Source: Ehretia macrophylla (Eukaryota; Streptophyta; Magnoliopsida; Boraginales; Ehretiaceae). Taken from it: a stretch of 64,000 bases of DNA. Location: NCBI GenBank assembly GCA_037974665.1, contig CM075783.1:8234762-8298761 (forward strand), read 5' to 3'. A model generated the notes under the pieces. The model worked only from the letters and a program-made list of their open reading frames with translations, ran no database searches and had not been told where the DNA came from. Positions 36,000-50,800 of the stretch are shown one piece after another; position 1 is the first letter of the stretch; each line of letters opens with the position of its first letter. The position numbers and the translations under genes were made by a program.

Positions 36000-37771
36000 G
36001 CAACAAAAAGTTACAAGTATACCACTAAACTGGGGTGCTCTTTTTTCATTTGAGTGACGTGTAGTTCATTCCAAAGAATTTAACATAATATATGCAATGA
36101 GCTTGATAGTAAAAAAAGTAGGGATAGAAAGATCAAACGCAAAAATTTTTAAATGGTTCGCTAATCTACATTCACCACCTAAGGTTTTTTCCCCTTAGGA
36201 TTTTCACTATCTTCACTATAATGCTTCTTCAAATGTTGGTGGCGCACAAACCAACTACAACAATCTCTTAAGACCACAAGAGATCAAGCTCACTCAAATG
36301 TAGGTGAAGCTCAAACCTACTACAACCTCTATCCTTTGAGTCCACAAAGGATGTACAAGAACTCTTCCTTCTTTGAGTCCACAAAGAAGAATCTCAACAC
36401 TCTTTATACAATGAATTTCTCAAAGGTATAGCACTAGAGTGTATACAATCATAAAATTATTGTGTAAGAATGTGTGTACAATGATATAACTGCTCAATGA
36501 ATTGAATAATACAAATGAAGCTCTTGAAAGCTCAATAGGTAATGCAAGTTATAACTCAAGCTTGGTGTTTTTGATACTTTGAATCAACAATGTAAGCTTA
36601 GAATATGTAGAGATTGATTGAAAGAGTTATTTTGATGAAATGAGTTGGTTTGGTATTTATAAAAAAATGTTATAACGATCATAAAACGACTATTTTTCAA
36701 AAGTTACAGATCACTGGTTGTGTTAACATGACCGGGTATCAAGACCTGTAAAAACGCAACTATTCTGCCCAAGGGGAGATCTTGTTAACACGACTGGGGT
36801 ATTACTCCCGGGGTCACTCAAATTTCATCCGGAATTCAATTTTTCAGAGGTAAAATATTTTGGCACTTCAAAAACATTTATTTTAAAGTGTTTTCAATAT
36901 TTTTAACATTTCAAAATATTTTCTAAACTCTTGTGAAAAGATTAAAACCGATTTTTGTAATCAAGAGTTTAAAACAAAGTTTTCACCAAAAAATTTAATA
37001 TTTTGAAGATAAACCACCATTTAAACATTTTAAGAGCATTTATTCAAAAGATGTTCCAATCCATTTAACCTTTTGAAATCTTTTCAAAAATCTTGAGTAA
37101 AGATTTAAAAACATTTTTGAAAGATTACCAAGAGCTTGAACCATAAAATGCATACCTAAGGCAAACGACATTTTTAAGCCGCTGCCCCTTATGTCGCCAC
37201 GTTTCCATCCCTATGACGCTACTTCATCTTCATGTCTTCAAGTCTTGATCTTCAATATCTTCACATCTTTAGTTCTTCAAGACTTCATATGCTTGTGGTG
37301 ATGTTGATGATTGAGGATGACATAATTTAGTATCTTCTTGATCTTGCAAGCTTCTTTAGGTCAATCATATTTCTCTTTTCAAATTCACTTCCTCTCTATA
37401 ACATCAAATAGTCACAAGATATTTTGGCTCATAATGATATTAGTACAAGATTATCCGCACAAGCCAAAATATTCAAACTCATTTAATGCACAAGCCAACA
37501 AGTGTGAGATTAAGCATTTAACATATTGACACAACCGCATTTGATAGGTCAAGTTGATCATACTTGCATTCTTCATTAGATTAATACAATTATTTTCTCT
37601 ATGCAAGTCATTCATCCAATCAATATATGACTCAAATCAAATATATACCATTTATACACAAGTCATAAGTGTGAGTTTAACAATATACACACATTAGATC
37701 AACCACACTTGACATAACCAAATAGCCATATTTGTTATCATCAAAATCATGCATTGGGCCTTAGGCCAACA
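36000..37771 (-). mobile_element. Probable solo LTR or LTR fragment of a Copia-like element
   Basis: AT-rich non-coding sequence that, read on the minus strand, begins TGTTGGCCTAAGGCCCAATG at 37771 and goes on TTTTGATGATAACAAATATG, a phrase typical of the start of plant Copia-type LTRs. Its other end, near 36080-36230, contains GGTTCGCTAATCTACATTCA and CACCTAAGG phrases that recur in related form at 38470-38575, so the family is present at least twice. The left limit is uncertain and no target duplication was fixed. Broken fossil. Confidence 0.45.
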
Positions 37772-37809
37772 ATTTTCTTTCTATTGACACTTGCTTGCAT
37801 ACCATTGTT

Positions 37810-38330
37810 ATATGTCTCCAAGAGCCATGCATGATAGTAAGCATTTGTGTTTTTCCTTGGTGTGAGTTGTAGAGAAGATTGGGTCTGAGTTGCTTTTGCC
37901 TAGGAACACCTCAATAAGAGGTGTTCAACACTTTTTTCCTTAATGTTGCATAGGCTGCACAAGGGATTGGAAGCAAGTCTTCTTTGGATATATTTAACTA
38001 TGTTGGCGAAGTATTAAGACAAGTTTTCTGTATGAAAGTCTTGTCTTTTTGGTGGAGCTTTTGAGCCCTAAATAGACTTCCATAAAACATTTGGGATATA
38101 ACATGATAAGCTTAGAAAGCTATTTAGCTGTTGAATATCCTCATGATTAAGAACCAAATAGCCTAATCTAATAGTGTGTGTGCCTTGCTGAGTGTGGGGC
38201 CAAATGAACCTATTAGGCCTTAGTGTAATAGGGAGTGGGGTAACAAGCATGGTTACTATGATATCATTGGAGAAGAGAGAGTTTAGCAGTTGACTGTTCC
38301 TTCTTGGTGGGTTAAGAACAATAAGATCAA
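37810..38330 (-). mobile_element. LINE fragment with zf-RVT-like region
   Basis: Minus-strand frames read RFIWPHTQQGTHTIRLGYLV (like the DxxIWxHTxxGxYSVKSGY block near the end of plant L1-type open reading frames), then NPLCSLCNIKEKSVEHLLLRC, the zinc-binding C-x2-C...H..C pattern of zf-RVT. The two parts are not in one clean frame and stops occur. A dead LINE piece. Confidence 0.7.
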
Positions 38331-38429
38331 TGTTAAGATAAATGGACTTAAATGGGGGTGAATTAAGTCAAAGTTAAATTACTACCAATAAAAATTTTAC
38401 TATATGCAACAAATGCAATAATGACAATA

Positions 38430-38581
38430 TATCAAACTCTTAAAGTGCACAAATAGTAATTAATAGGAGAGAGGTTAAGAGAAAGTAAACACAAGGATTT
38501 TCAAATGGTTTAGCAAGCCTACATCCATCACCTAAGGTATTTTCTCCTTAGGATTTCACATTAGTTTCACTATGATATTTC
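38430..38581 (-). mobile_element. LTR-like fragment interrupted by Copia element A
   Basis: GGTTTAGCAAGCCTACATCC and CACCTAAGGTATTTTCTCC parallel the left part of the 36000-37771 repeat. The likeness stops exactly where the Copia LTR begins at 38582, so that element apparently inserted into a second member of this LTR family. Its other half would lie beyond the window. Confidence 0.5.
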
Positions 38582-41500
38582 TAAAGGTGCATGCTACTTA
38601 GATATACTATGGTGTTTAAAAAATTTAAAGCATATAAACGTAGCAGAAACTCGATAGCATGCTAATCTAGGATCAAACCACAAGTTCTAAGATGAAATAT
38701 TACAAGAACTCTAAGAACATGTGTATGAACAATTCACAAAGAATAAATTCCAGCAAGAGATAGTTTTGTTACATTGACTCATTAGCGTAGAATACTTAAT
38801 GAAAAATATAAAACTTGATCTTCTATTTGCTCCTTGAGGATCCACAAGCCTAGGATGCTTGAAGAGCTTTTGATCTTCTCTTCTATGACCTTCTTCATTC
38901 TCTAAGATGATGAAGAATTGTGGGATTCTTCATCTTATAATTTCCTAGCCTAACTCGTGTAATCTACTAGATAGAGATAGTTTTTCTTTCTTCCTTTTTC
39001 TCGTCTAAGAGGTGCGAATTATGAAGGTAGAAGATGAGCTCTATTTATAGATATGATCCTAAAGGAAATAGGATTTGAATTCCAAGCCCATAAGCTAATC
39101 CTATGCACCTTTGGACTTAGCTAGCCCAATAACATATTAACTACAATTATCCAATTCTCTCTTCCTCATTAATTCACATGTGTGGACCATGACCTAGGTG
39201 GGCTAGGTGCCAAATTGGCCCAAGTAGCTTAGTCCATGTATTATTTTGCTAAATTAATTAAATGCTAGTTTCTAAATGTTCAACAACTAATCCAAATAGG
39301 AAATTCTCCTAAATAGAACACTTAGTTGCAATTGGACACTTTAATTTGGCAACTCTAAATACAATAAGCAACTAGAAAACTTTAACAAACATCTGAAAGG
39401 AAATAGGTTAGAAGAGGGACCAAAAGACATAAACAACTTGGCAACTGAAAAGACCAAAGTGCCCTTGCTAACCCTATAGTACATTTAGGCTTTTCAACCT
39501 CGACTTATTCCACTAAAATATCATGATTGCACTCCAATATGTTTACTACAGTTTGCAGAAGCACGTCACACTAAGTATGACCTTTGTCTTTGACCTAATA
39601 AGCAGAATGGCCAAAATACCCTTCTATATAACACTTATAAACAAGAAAGACTTTCCATGTACTATCTCTTTCTTGATTGCATATTCTCCTTGAGACATCT
39701 AAATTCTTTAAGTAACCATCCTCCGGATATAGAACACTTGATCTAAGGAGTGACCCTCAAGCCAAATATCCAATATACTCCTTGAGTATACCACTAAACT
39801 TAGATTTGGATGATCTACTGGATAATCATAAGGGAACGATTACTCCGTCATGCAATGACATGGATTCTTTATTGCATACGCACGTCGTAACTAGTCACAC
39901 CAATATGACCAACACATGGAGCTGTTGATCCACAATTGAGGTCTTACCCATGGTGCATCAAAGTACATGAACATGATTTCGTCAGTTCATCCATATATGC
40001 TCAAGATTAAGAGTATTGATCACTTAGTAGCATAAGTTATGTATTGATCTCTATCTTTGATAGTACCTATTTGAGAGATCATACCTCAGTGGCCTATTCA
40101 ATGTGTGACATACACACACACATACTAGTGAAAAATTATTTAAATTAATTGTAACAAGATTAGGATCTTATTTAAAGTAATTTTAACAAGATTATGGTTC
40201 AAGGACCTCTATACTAGTAATTACACATAAATGAGATAGAGAATATAAATGAATGCTTTCATTAATATTAGCAATCACAAACATGAATCCAATATAACTG
40301 AAATGTCACGTGCAGTGAGCTTTTGGGCATACTAATCCCAAGATATTCCCATGTGTACTAAAGGTCACTGCTACCTATCCCTAGACCCGTAGACTTTTCA
40401 CATGCTGAAAATACTTTCTCTATAAGAGTCTTGGTTAAATGGATCTGCTATGTTTCAAGCTAAGGCAATCTTATTCTACCCCTATATCCTCGTACTGGAT
40501 AAACTCCCAGATTAAATGATATTTTATCTCTATGTGTTTGCCTTTTTCCTATGGCTTCTAGGTTTCTTATATTAAGCTATAGCCCCATTGACTATTTTGT
40601 CTGACTGAGTAAAGACTTATCGATAAGTGGACTTTTTGGAATCTTTATTAGTTTGAAAATCTAAGTCTTGTATAAGCTAGACTATATCGAATCATCTACA
40701 TAGTACTCTAACACATAGTTCGAATATGTATTTAACCGCGACCCAATGAGTTGATCCTGGGTTTGATTAATATCTACTAACTATGCCCATGGTAAAACTG
40801 ATATCTGATCTTGTACATAGCATCGCATACATGAGACTACCAATAGTCGAAGCATATAAAACCTTCTTCATGCTTTATATCTCCTCAGGTATCTTCAGAC
40901 ACTAATAGAGGTACTCTATGTCTACAAGGTAACAAACCCTTTTTGGAACCTTGCATGCTAAACTTGACAAGAATCTTCTCAATGTATGAAGATTAGGATA
41001 ATGTTTGTGTCTTATTTCTATGATCACGCAAGAAGCTTGATCCCAAGAATATAACTAGTTTTTCCTAAGTCTTTCATCTGAAATTGAGTAGATATCCAAA
41101 CCTTTATGGATGGTAACATTCCTATGTCATTCCCAAATAATAGGATGTCATCCACTTAAAGGACTAATAATGTGATAGCATTCCCATTACTTTTCTTGTA
41201 CACGCATGGCTTAACAATGTTTTGATCAAAGCCAAAAGACTTGACTAATTGGTCAAACTTGATATCATTCCATGCACGTGATGTCTGCTTAAGTCCATAA
41301 ATAGACTTCTTAAGCTTACAAACCGTGTTTTCTTGGCCTTTAGCTACAAACCCGTTTGGTTACATCATATAGATGATTTCATCAAGATTCCAATTAAAGA
41401 ATGTTGTCTTGACACCCATTTGCCAAATCTCGTAGTCATAATGACACGCTATGGCTAAGGGAATTCTTATGGACTTGAGCATGCCTACTGTTGAAAAGGT

Positions 41501-44372
41501 TTCCTTATAATCGATCCCTTCTTTCTAAGTATATCATTTTGCAACCAACCTTGCTTTGAAGGTTTCCACTTTCCCTTCCATATTTCTTTCTTTTGTAGAC
41601 CCATTTGTACCCTTTGAGTACATGGACTCTAACTTTGATTCCATTGCTTTGTGCCATTGATCTGCATCCAAGTCCGATATTGCTTCGTCATAATTAGTGG
41701 GTTCAATAATCTAATCTATGAAGTTTGTCTGAAAAGACTCTCCATAGTATCCATCAGGTTGCCTAAAAATCTCCCACTCTGACGAGGCTACATTGTACTG
41801 GTTATGACAGGCTTATCATTCACTTCCTTGTTTGTTCTAGGTACGATTAGAGGTCCTGGAGGAATCTCTTTTAGAGCAATCTCAGAATCTGGTATTATCT
41901 GAATTGATATATCATTTTCTAAGTATCTAGCATAGGTGCTAATTAATACTTTCTATTTGTTAGGGTGATAAAAGATTATACCTCTGATTCCTTTAGTATA
42001 GCCTATGAAATAGCACATTTTCGATCTTGAATCTAACTTCGTAGCATTGCTACTCAGTATATAGGCTGAACATCCCCAAACATGGAGGTGCCTCAAACTA
42101 GGTTTGTGGCTTGTCTACATCTCCAGTGGTGTTCTATTTACTGACTTAGAAGGAACCAAGTTCAAAATGTATACTACTATTTCAAGTGTGTATCCCTAAA
42201 AGGATATGGGTAAAGTTGCATGACTCATCATGGATCTTAGCATATTTAAGAGTGTCTGATTTCTTCTCTTAACTTTACCATTTGTTGGATTTTCTCAAGT
42301 GTAGTTAACTGAGATACAGTTCCATATTGTGTGAGATACTACCTGCGTATACCCGAGAGGTTTTTGCCTCTTGGATCAAACCCAAAGGCTTTGATATGTC
42401 TTCCTAAATTACTGCATCACTTCAGCCTTAAGCTTTGATCTTGTCAAAGGTCTCTAATTTATGTTGCATTAGGAATACATATTAATTTTTAAAGTAATCA
42501 TCTGCAAAAACTGATGATGTACTCATCAACTCTTTAAGCTAGTGTGCTCTTAGTACCACATATATCCGTGTGTACCAATTTCTAATACTTGGTTGGCTTC
42601 TTGTTGCTTAGAAGAAAGTGGCCTTTTGGACATCTTTTCCTCAAGACATGATTCGTGCTGAGGTAACTTTGTTCAAGATCTAATGGGCCAATATGCCCAT
42701 TCTTGATCAACCTCTAAATCCTGTTTGAGCCAATATGGCCCAAACAAATATGCCATATGTAAGCATTATTGGTTAAGTAACTGTTGGGTGTTTAATTTGC
42801 ATATTATTTCAACACCCTTTTTACTTAATATTTGTTAATTCTCGAGTAATCTAGGAGCAATCTTATGGTTTTGTATTTGTTTTGTGACGTAGGCGATTTT
42901 TATATGCAAGTTTGAGTTTCGAAGCAAAAGTGGAAAAAATTGCCAAGGATTAACGCATACTAAACCTGAGAAACATTGGAATTAAAATTAATAGCTGTCA
43001 AGTCATAGCGCAGCTGCGCTACGTTGCAGGATGTTTAATTTGCCAGGGTTATTTTTGTAATATGGCAAGAGAAGAAAGAAACCCTAGGGGATAAAAGAAC
43101 AGAAAATGTGAGGAGCAAGTGGCGGCTGGTTTTTGGAAAAAAAACAACGTACTAGAGAAGAGAAAACGTGGGAGATTGAAGCTGAAGACAAAAGATCACT
43201 TTGGAGATAGATTTTGACAACGATTCTGCTTCGAATCCCTAGTTTTCCTCTTTCTCTCATGATGAACTTTATTCAACTTTGGAGTTTTATAGCTTTCATT
43301 ACTATGTTCTAAATTATTTTTCTAGGGCTACGATGTAGCCGAATTTTGAATACTTGAATTCTTTTGGTTTAATTGATTGATGACCTATTCCGATTCTATG
43401 TTGAGTATTTTATTCTAAACTTAATTCTTGTGATTGCTTGTCGAACAATTGCATGAATTGTGGTTTGGTTTGAAACTGAGAAGTGATAATGGAATTAGAC
43501 TACATTTGAAATGCTATTAAATCATCATAAGGTAGAGATATTTATGAGATTTAGTGCAACATTTAAATTTCTAGGGCTTAATGAGTTCCATAAGTGCACA
43601 GTTATCACAGAAATTTAGTTATCTTGCTTATCGGAACATGTTATTGATGCTTGAGAAAGATTAATAACCATATCAGCGAAATTGCTGGCAATACAGGTAA
43701 TAGACATCAATTGATTCCAACAAATAGATTCGGGTAAAATTAATCTTGGTGAAGTCTGAAACCCTAGATCATTTTAATTATCGAATTACCATCTTTTTTT
43801 GATTTTATAATTGTTTAAATTGTTATTTTTATAAGATCCATAGTTTTTAGGTTTTTTTTTTTTATCTACAATCTCTCAATTCTTGGGTGTCCAAATAAAG
43901 TTAGAGCTAAACCAATTTCGGTACTTAGTAATCACGGTCCTTGTGAGAACAATCTTTACTCACTACTCTATTACTTGTTGTGATACGTATACTTGCGTTA
44001 GATTTTGCACAACAAGTTTTTGGTGCCATTCCCGGGGACTGTATCATTTATTAATATCGATACCAAATAGCTTTAATTTTACTTTAGATTTTATTTTATT
44101 TTATTTTGATTTTTGTTTTCTTATTTTGTGCTACTTGCGTTTCAGGAACATATTCTTTGTAGTTGCATACGAAAGTTGGGAAATAGCAAATTGTTGCATT
44201 TTGATCTTGAGATAGAGCGTACCTATCGAAAGAATAGAAAAGAGCAAAGAGCTATGACCCATCATCTGCAAGAACCCATGGCTAAAATCATGCTAGGACA
44301 TGAAGGAAATGATCAGGAAATCTGCCTAGAATATTGTGAGATTATGCGCTGCCACCCGCTGGTATTCATCAT

Positions 44373-45089
44373 GTGATTAGAAGGCCAGTGATTCAGGCGA
44401 ATAATTTTGAGTTGAAGTCAGTAACTCCGCAGTTGATTCAAAATATCCAATTTCATGGAATGCCTTTTGAAGATCCTAATCAGCATATTGTAAACTTTTT
44501 AGAAGTTTGTGGGACTGTTAAGTATAATGGAGTCACAGATAAAGCCTTGCGCCTTCGTTTGTTTCCTTTCTCTTTGAGGGATCAAGCTAAGGAGTGGTTG
44601 AACTCGTTACCCTTAGATTCAATCACCACATGGGACGAATTAGTGCACAAATTTCTATCGAGATTCTATCCACCTGGAAAGACAGCAAAGCTGCACATTG
44701 AGATCAATAATTTCGCTCAGCATGAAGGTGAAGCTCTTTGTAAAGCATGAGAAAGATATAAGGCAATGTTGAGAAAATGCCCTAATCATGGAGTGCCCAG
44801 GTGGATGCAGGTTCATAATTTTTACAATGGGTTGATAAGTACAACGAGGACTTTGATTGATGCATCAGCAACAGGAGCTCTGATGAATAAGATAGTAGAT
44901 GAAGCTTATGAGTTGCTTAAAGATATTGTCATAAATAATCTTCAATGGCCGAGTGAGAGAATCATGCCTAAGAAGATAGTTGGAATTCATGAGATTGATG
45001 CCATAACTGCTTTGGCAGCAAAAATTGACAGTCTCACTAAACAGTTGCAGAATAATCAAATGACAGCGCTATTCAAGTGGCGGCAGTAA
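44373..45089 (+). pseudogene. Athila gag remnant
   Basis: Retrotransposon gag domain of the Athila-type element: HIVNFLEVCGTVKYNGV, LRLRLFPFSLRDQAKEWLN and FYNGLISTTRTLIDASA are the usual family blocks. It would have formed the capsid-like particle. It is part of a broken fossil and not a host gene. Confidence 0.85.
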
Positions 45090-45643
45090 TGTGTAAGTTT
45101 TGCTGTGGTCTACATTTTAGCTCAGAATGCCAGGTTGGTAATCCACTTGCACAAGGCAAGTCGGAACAAACACAATATGTGAGAAATTTTAATGGGTAAC
45201 AACACGATCAGTATTCAAACATATATTATCCAGGATTGCGTTATCATCAAAGTTTGTCATACAAAAATATGCAAAATGTGTTGTGGCTTGAACATGATAA
45301 ACCACCAGAGAAGAAGGTGAATTTAAAGGAAGTAATGGTTCAATTGGCGACCTCGCAGACGCAATTGGCTAACACCCAAACTCAGTTCATGAATGAAACT
45401 AGGATTTCCCTCCAAAACCAATCCGTGCAAATCAGAAATTTAGAGGTGCAGTTTAGCCAAATGTCTACAATGTTTTATGAAATATAGCAAGGGAATTTAC
45501 CTAGTACTTCGAAGGTGAATCGTAAAAGGGATGGTAAGGAGCACTGTAAAGCTGTCACCTTGAGAAATGGTAAAGAGTTAGAGGAGCCAGTGTGAGCCAA
45601 GAAGAATGAGAAAGATGAAGAGAAAAATGAAAAGAAAGATGGA

Positions 45644-46450
45644 GTGAAAGTAGAAGTGCAGTCCCAACCTCCTAAGGAACCATCTATGGAAGTTCTTTTT
45701 CCACAACGTCTGAAAAAGAACAAGCTTGATAAACAATTTTTTAAATTTCTTGAGGTCTTCAAGAAACTTTACATCAACATACTATTCGTAGATGCTCTTG
45801 AACAAATGCCAGGCTACGTAAACTTTATGAAGGACATCCTTTCAAACAAAAGGATTCTTGGAGATTATGAGATAGTTGTACTTACTGAGGAGTGCAATGC
45901 TATCCTACAAAAGAAGTTGCCACAAAAGCTCAAGGATCCAGAGAATTTTACTATTCCATGTGCAATTGGGAAGTCTATTTTTGAGCGAGCGTTATGTGAT
46001 TTGGGTGCCAGTATTAATTTAATGCCTTTGTCTATTTTCATGAAACTTGGTTTGGGAGAAGCAAGAACCACTATTGTAACACTATAGTTAGCTAATCATT
46101 CGCTCAAGTACCCCAAAGGAGTCATTGAAGATATGCTCGTTAAGGTTGATAAATTCATCTTTCCTGCAGATTTCATAGTACTTGATATGGAGGAAGACAA
46201 GGACATTCCCATTATTCTTGGAAGACCATTCTTAGCAACTGGGAGAGCGCTAATTGATGTCCAAAAAAGTGAGTTACGGCTAAGGGTGCAATACGAAGAG
46301 GTAACCTTTAATGTGTTCAAGGCTTTCAAGTACCCAAAGGCAAGTGATAGTTATTTTTGCATTGATGTCGTAAAAGCTATAGTGTCTAACCATGGGGGTC
46401 AATTAGGTCCCTTGAAGGCTAGCCTGTTACAAGATGACTCTTTTGTTTAG
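45644..46450 (+). pseudogene. Athila protease-region remnant
   Basis: Contains PGYVNFMKDILSNKRILG, then the aspartic protease signature LCDLGASINLMPLS (D-x-GA) and the following PIILGRPFLATGRALIDV strand. Part of the broken element at 42782-54622. Confidence 0.82.
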
Positions 46451-46556
46451 GTGGGATTAGAGTACAAGGAATATTGGGCGACTAAACAACTACACATGGA
46501 TGTGCAAGCTCCAGGTGAGAAAAAACGCTTACAATTGAATGAGCTAGAAGGATCCC

Positions 46557-46814
46557 GTGATGGAGCAAATGAGAATAAGTTACAAGGAGAGGACAAAAGC
46601 TTGGCATGACAAACCCATTTCGGGAAAAGATTTCTCTCCTAGGCAACAAGTACTTCTGTACAATTCACGACTCTGCTTAATTCCTGGAAAACGCAAGTCA
46701 AGATGGTCAGGGCCTATTGTTGTGACTAAAGTATTCCCCTATGGTGTTTTCGACGTCACCCATCCAGAGAAGGGGACGTTTAAGGTTAACGAAAAATGGT
46801 TGAAGACTTATTAG
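46557..46814 (+). pseudogene. Athila integrase C-terminal remnant
   Basis: SYKERTKAWHDKPISGKDF, VLLYNSRLCLIPGKRKSRW and VVTKVFPYGVFDVT match the chromatin-proximal end of Gypsy integrase in Athila elements. Part of the fossil. Confidence 0.82.
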
Positions 46815-46829
46815 GATGATAAGTTTGAT

Positions 46830-47891
46830 AAGCACAAGACCGTGGTCCGCCTCAACTCGCCATGAAACAATGCTACGTCGAGCTGTCAACGTTAAAACAA
46901 GCATTTTTTGGGAGGCAACCTGAGTTCTCTTATTCTTTTTTCTTTAGTATTGTGTTTATTTTAATTAATTTTCAAGTCATATTTGTAATGTTTAATGTTT
47001 AATTTTTATGGTTGTGATAGGTTCAGAACAAGTTTGGGGGAAGACAAACAAAAGAGAAGTTACACCAGCTTATTTCAGAAAGAAAATACTCAAACAATGG
47101 TGTTTGAATCGTGTGGAATGTGTGTATTGAAGAGAAAAGAAATAGAAAGGGAGCTGTGAGGTAACGCTGCTGCATTAGATATGGCGCAGCTACGCTGACG
47201 GTGTTTAAAAGTTACGTTCATGAAGGAGCTGTAAAAGGAAAAGAGCGCAGGCATAGCGCAGTTACTCTGACGTCATTGTGATTGACGTTCAAAAACAAAA
47301 ATTCAAAAAAAAAAATTCAAAAATTGAAAATCTAAACTATCTATTCTCCTTTCCGCCGTCAACACCCAGATACACAAACACAAACCCACAAACACCCAAA
47401 ACCTTAAAAATATCTCAAAACCCTAAGCCCATAACACAAATCCACAAACCCCACACAAATCCAACCATCTCTTTCACGATTCTCCCCCTCACGTCTCTCT
47501 CACCCATGACACACACACTCTCTCAAACCCTTCAAACACATAAACAAACCTCATATCAGCCTAAAGAACCAAACCTACCCATATCGAGCCACGCAAATGA
47601 CGGCATTCCGACAAGTTTGGTGGCAATGAAATAGGTGTTGCAGGCGGCGAATGAGACTCCCCAAAACCCAAGTAAGTTCCCTTTTCGCCTGTGAAGTATT
47701 GGATTGAACAAAAACAAAAAAAACAAAAAAAAAGAAACAAAAAAAGAAAAAAAAGAAAAAAAAGAAAAAAAAGAAAAAAAAGAAAAAAAAAAGAAAATAG
47801 AATTGAAAAACGCGAAGAAGAAAGAAGCTAATGAACACGAAGGGGTTGCCATTGTTCGGGTTGGTGTTGTTTTTGTGTGGTGAACATTGCT
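46830..47891 (+). other. Athila 3' non-coding tract, first part, with A-rich repeat
   Basis: Non-coding part of the Athila-type element before the solo-LTR insertion. AAGTTTGGGGGAAG near 47030 is a polypurine-like tract. A run of AAAAAAAG units at about 47707-47796 makes low-complexity open frames on the minus strand. GCGCAG-type motifs near 47180 and 47250 echo one in the LTR. Confidence 0.6.
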
Positions 47892-50800
47892 TGTAACACC
47901 CCGATCCCTCTCGAGACCGGAGCCCCAATCCAATACCCGAGGCCACAAAAAAAAAAACAAGGAAAGACGGACGGAGTCTCCCCTATTTATAGGACAATCA
48001 GTTCAACTGCAAACAGTAAATTTATTCTCAAAGCTACAATCCGACTCTAAGATACAATCCCATCCTCCAACGTCATCATATACAACAAACTCCTCAAGGC
48101 CATTTGAGCCTTGGAACCCAATATAATAACACACAAGCATGCAAGGTTAAAATCCATTGAAATCTTATCTTTTAAATCCACTTATCATATCACTCTAATT
48201 CTAATTACCGTACTTACTTAAATATTAAGTCCATCATTCAACTTCCTTTAGCACACAAACATGCAATCAAAAGGCAGTAAAGTCCACCATTAACTATTAC
48301 ATACCAACTACGCCACTAACTATTCAAAACTACAACTATAATTACAACCCACCAAAATTATCAATAGTACATACAAGACCTCAAAGGTCTCAAAATAAGG
48401 CATATTACAATAACACACATCTTCAAAGGGTATCCAACCTCAGCAAGATAAGCAACCAGCAACACGGTACTCAAGGTAGTTGTTCTAACTGCACCTGAAA
48501 CATGTTAAAACTAGGAATGAGTAACCAAAGTTACTCAGTGAGGGAGGGGATACAGTAAACCAGGGTGTTTTCGCAAATGTTTTCGTGCAATGCAACAAAG
48601 ATAATAACACAATATAGCAAGCTAATTGAACAGTTATTTAAACACATTTAAAAATGATACAGTTCATCTTCTCTATTCTCGATCTCGAACCATAAACCAT
48701 GATTTTCAAGCAAATGCCGGGAAACCCCTTATTCCTCCAAATGGGGTACTCCGGATGTACCCCGATCCTACGACCCATTTCTCGCGAGGTAGGTTCATAT
48801 GCCCCAACGAGGTGAACTACGCCTCTGGGGTAGTGGAGTATACACAACGAGAAAGGGAATAGGCACCATGGTAATCGAGAGAGATCGACAGCCCGATGCT
48901 GCCCGGAGTTTCTTGACACTACCATGTCCGAAAAGGTTATGCAACCCCGAATAACGAATCACGAATCATGAGATAGCAAGACCGAATCAAGTGGGGAGGT
49001 GGCAAAGTAGGCTAACATCACCCCATATATAACATATAACACATTTTATAAACAAATAAATCAATTATAACAATATAACCAATTACTCCTGCAACTAACT
49101 CAAATAATTCACAAGATATGGATCAAAATACTATTCCAATACTTACTAAATAAGTCATATTCTTCACACAAGACAAAGGGTTCCAAATCTACTTTACTAA
49201 ATGATCAAGTAAAAACACGACTCAAGTAACTTGGTTAAATCATGAAATCTTTGAAGAAGTAAATAAACTAAATGCACAATAGGATAAAGTTCCTCACATT
49301 TACCAAGCTCAAGATGCAAAAATGGCTTCTACTCACTTCCAATCACCTTGAATTAGCTCAAATACGCAATCCTAGCTAAATCATATAAATGTAATATGAC
49401 TTACTTTACTTGACATTCATGAGTTACAAATAATCCTTATCAACTAATAAGCATTAATAAGCATGGACATAATATCTTCAATTCAATAGATGGCAAGTAA
49501 TTAATTACAATTATAAGATACCTAAATCTTCTCTACTCAATTATTATATAGCTAGATAACATGCTTGGAGATATTCAACAATTCACTATTCCAATGCTTA
49601 CAAATTAAGTTCTAAACTTCACACAGGCTAACCAACTTCAAATCTAACTTCACTAATCTCATATAGTTACATTGTGATACACATAAACGAAACAAAATCA
49701 CATTTTAGTCATGTTAACAGAAAAACTCTGAAATGCCCTTTAGGTGGTTTGAACTATAGTTACCTAATCCGATTAACTAAACTACGCCATAATTATGTTT
49801 TAAGGGCTTCCTAACACTTCTAAGACTAACTACACATTCAAACAGATCAAGTTCAACATTTCGTTTCAAAGTCCCCATTCTAAGTCAAGCTACATTTCCA
49901 ATTCTAGTCAAGCTATAACCAATTTTATGATACACATACAATTCTTAAGACTTTAAAACATTCTATGGCTTCTAAATCGGAGTAACTATACTAACATTCA
50001 TTAAATTAACTATTTACAAGTTTAAATTCAATAAAATGACAAGAGAATTTCAAACTAACCAATCAAACCAAAACATTAAGAAAGCTGAACTATAAAACAT
50101 GGCCTAAGAATCATTTTTATGTATATCAATTCGAATATTCTTTAGCTATTGCATTAATTTACAATCTAGCTAAGTTCACTAACTTTACACATCCATAAAA
50201 CTAATATATATAATTTATTAGAATTTAAATCTTATCAGGATAACACCTAACTAACATTTAAGCAAAACTGGCTATTACAGAGTTTAGGAAAACAAAAGGA
50301 ATAAGCTAGGACCAAAATGGCCTTTTGGCTAAAACACACACTTACACATATAACACTTGAAATTTCTCTTGTATTCTTGTTCACAGGTTACATAAAGCAT
50401 ATTAAAAGCATACTTGCACATTCTATACTTCATACAAACTTTTTCACAAACACTTGATATACAACTTGAACTTAAAGTTAGCTTAACATCATATTTACTT
50501 CAAATATACCATTAAACTAGCAAATCATTATAAAAGAAACTTATTCTACCATTAATAACTCTAAAACATTAGCTAGCAACATTATAACACATAGCAAGTA
50601 AAGCTTCAAAAAAACATGCCCATTTTCAAATCTTCAAACAGAACCCTAACTTTATCAAATTCATTACCCATACTATTGACCTCTAAATTTTTTTATTTTT
50701 ACATATAAACGTAGAAATTTGAGTGTAAATGATCTTAGAATCAAACGGAACTTAATTCCGATCTAAATTCCTCAAGATACAACCATTTCCGTACGACTGC

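Noticed and set aside
47556-47960. Minus-strand Phe-rich frames
   Set aside because: Produced by the AAAAAAAG simple repeat in the Athila-type element and spanning into the solo LTR.
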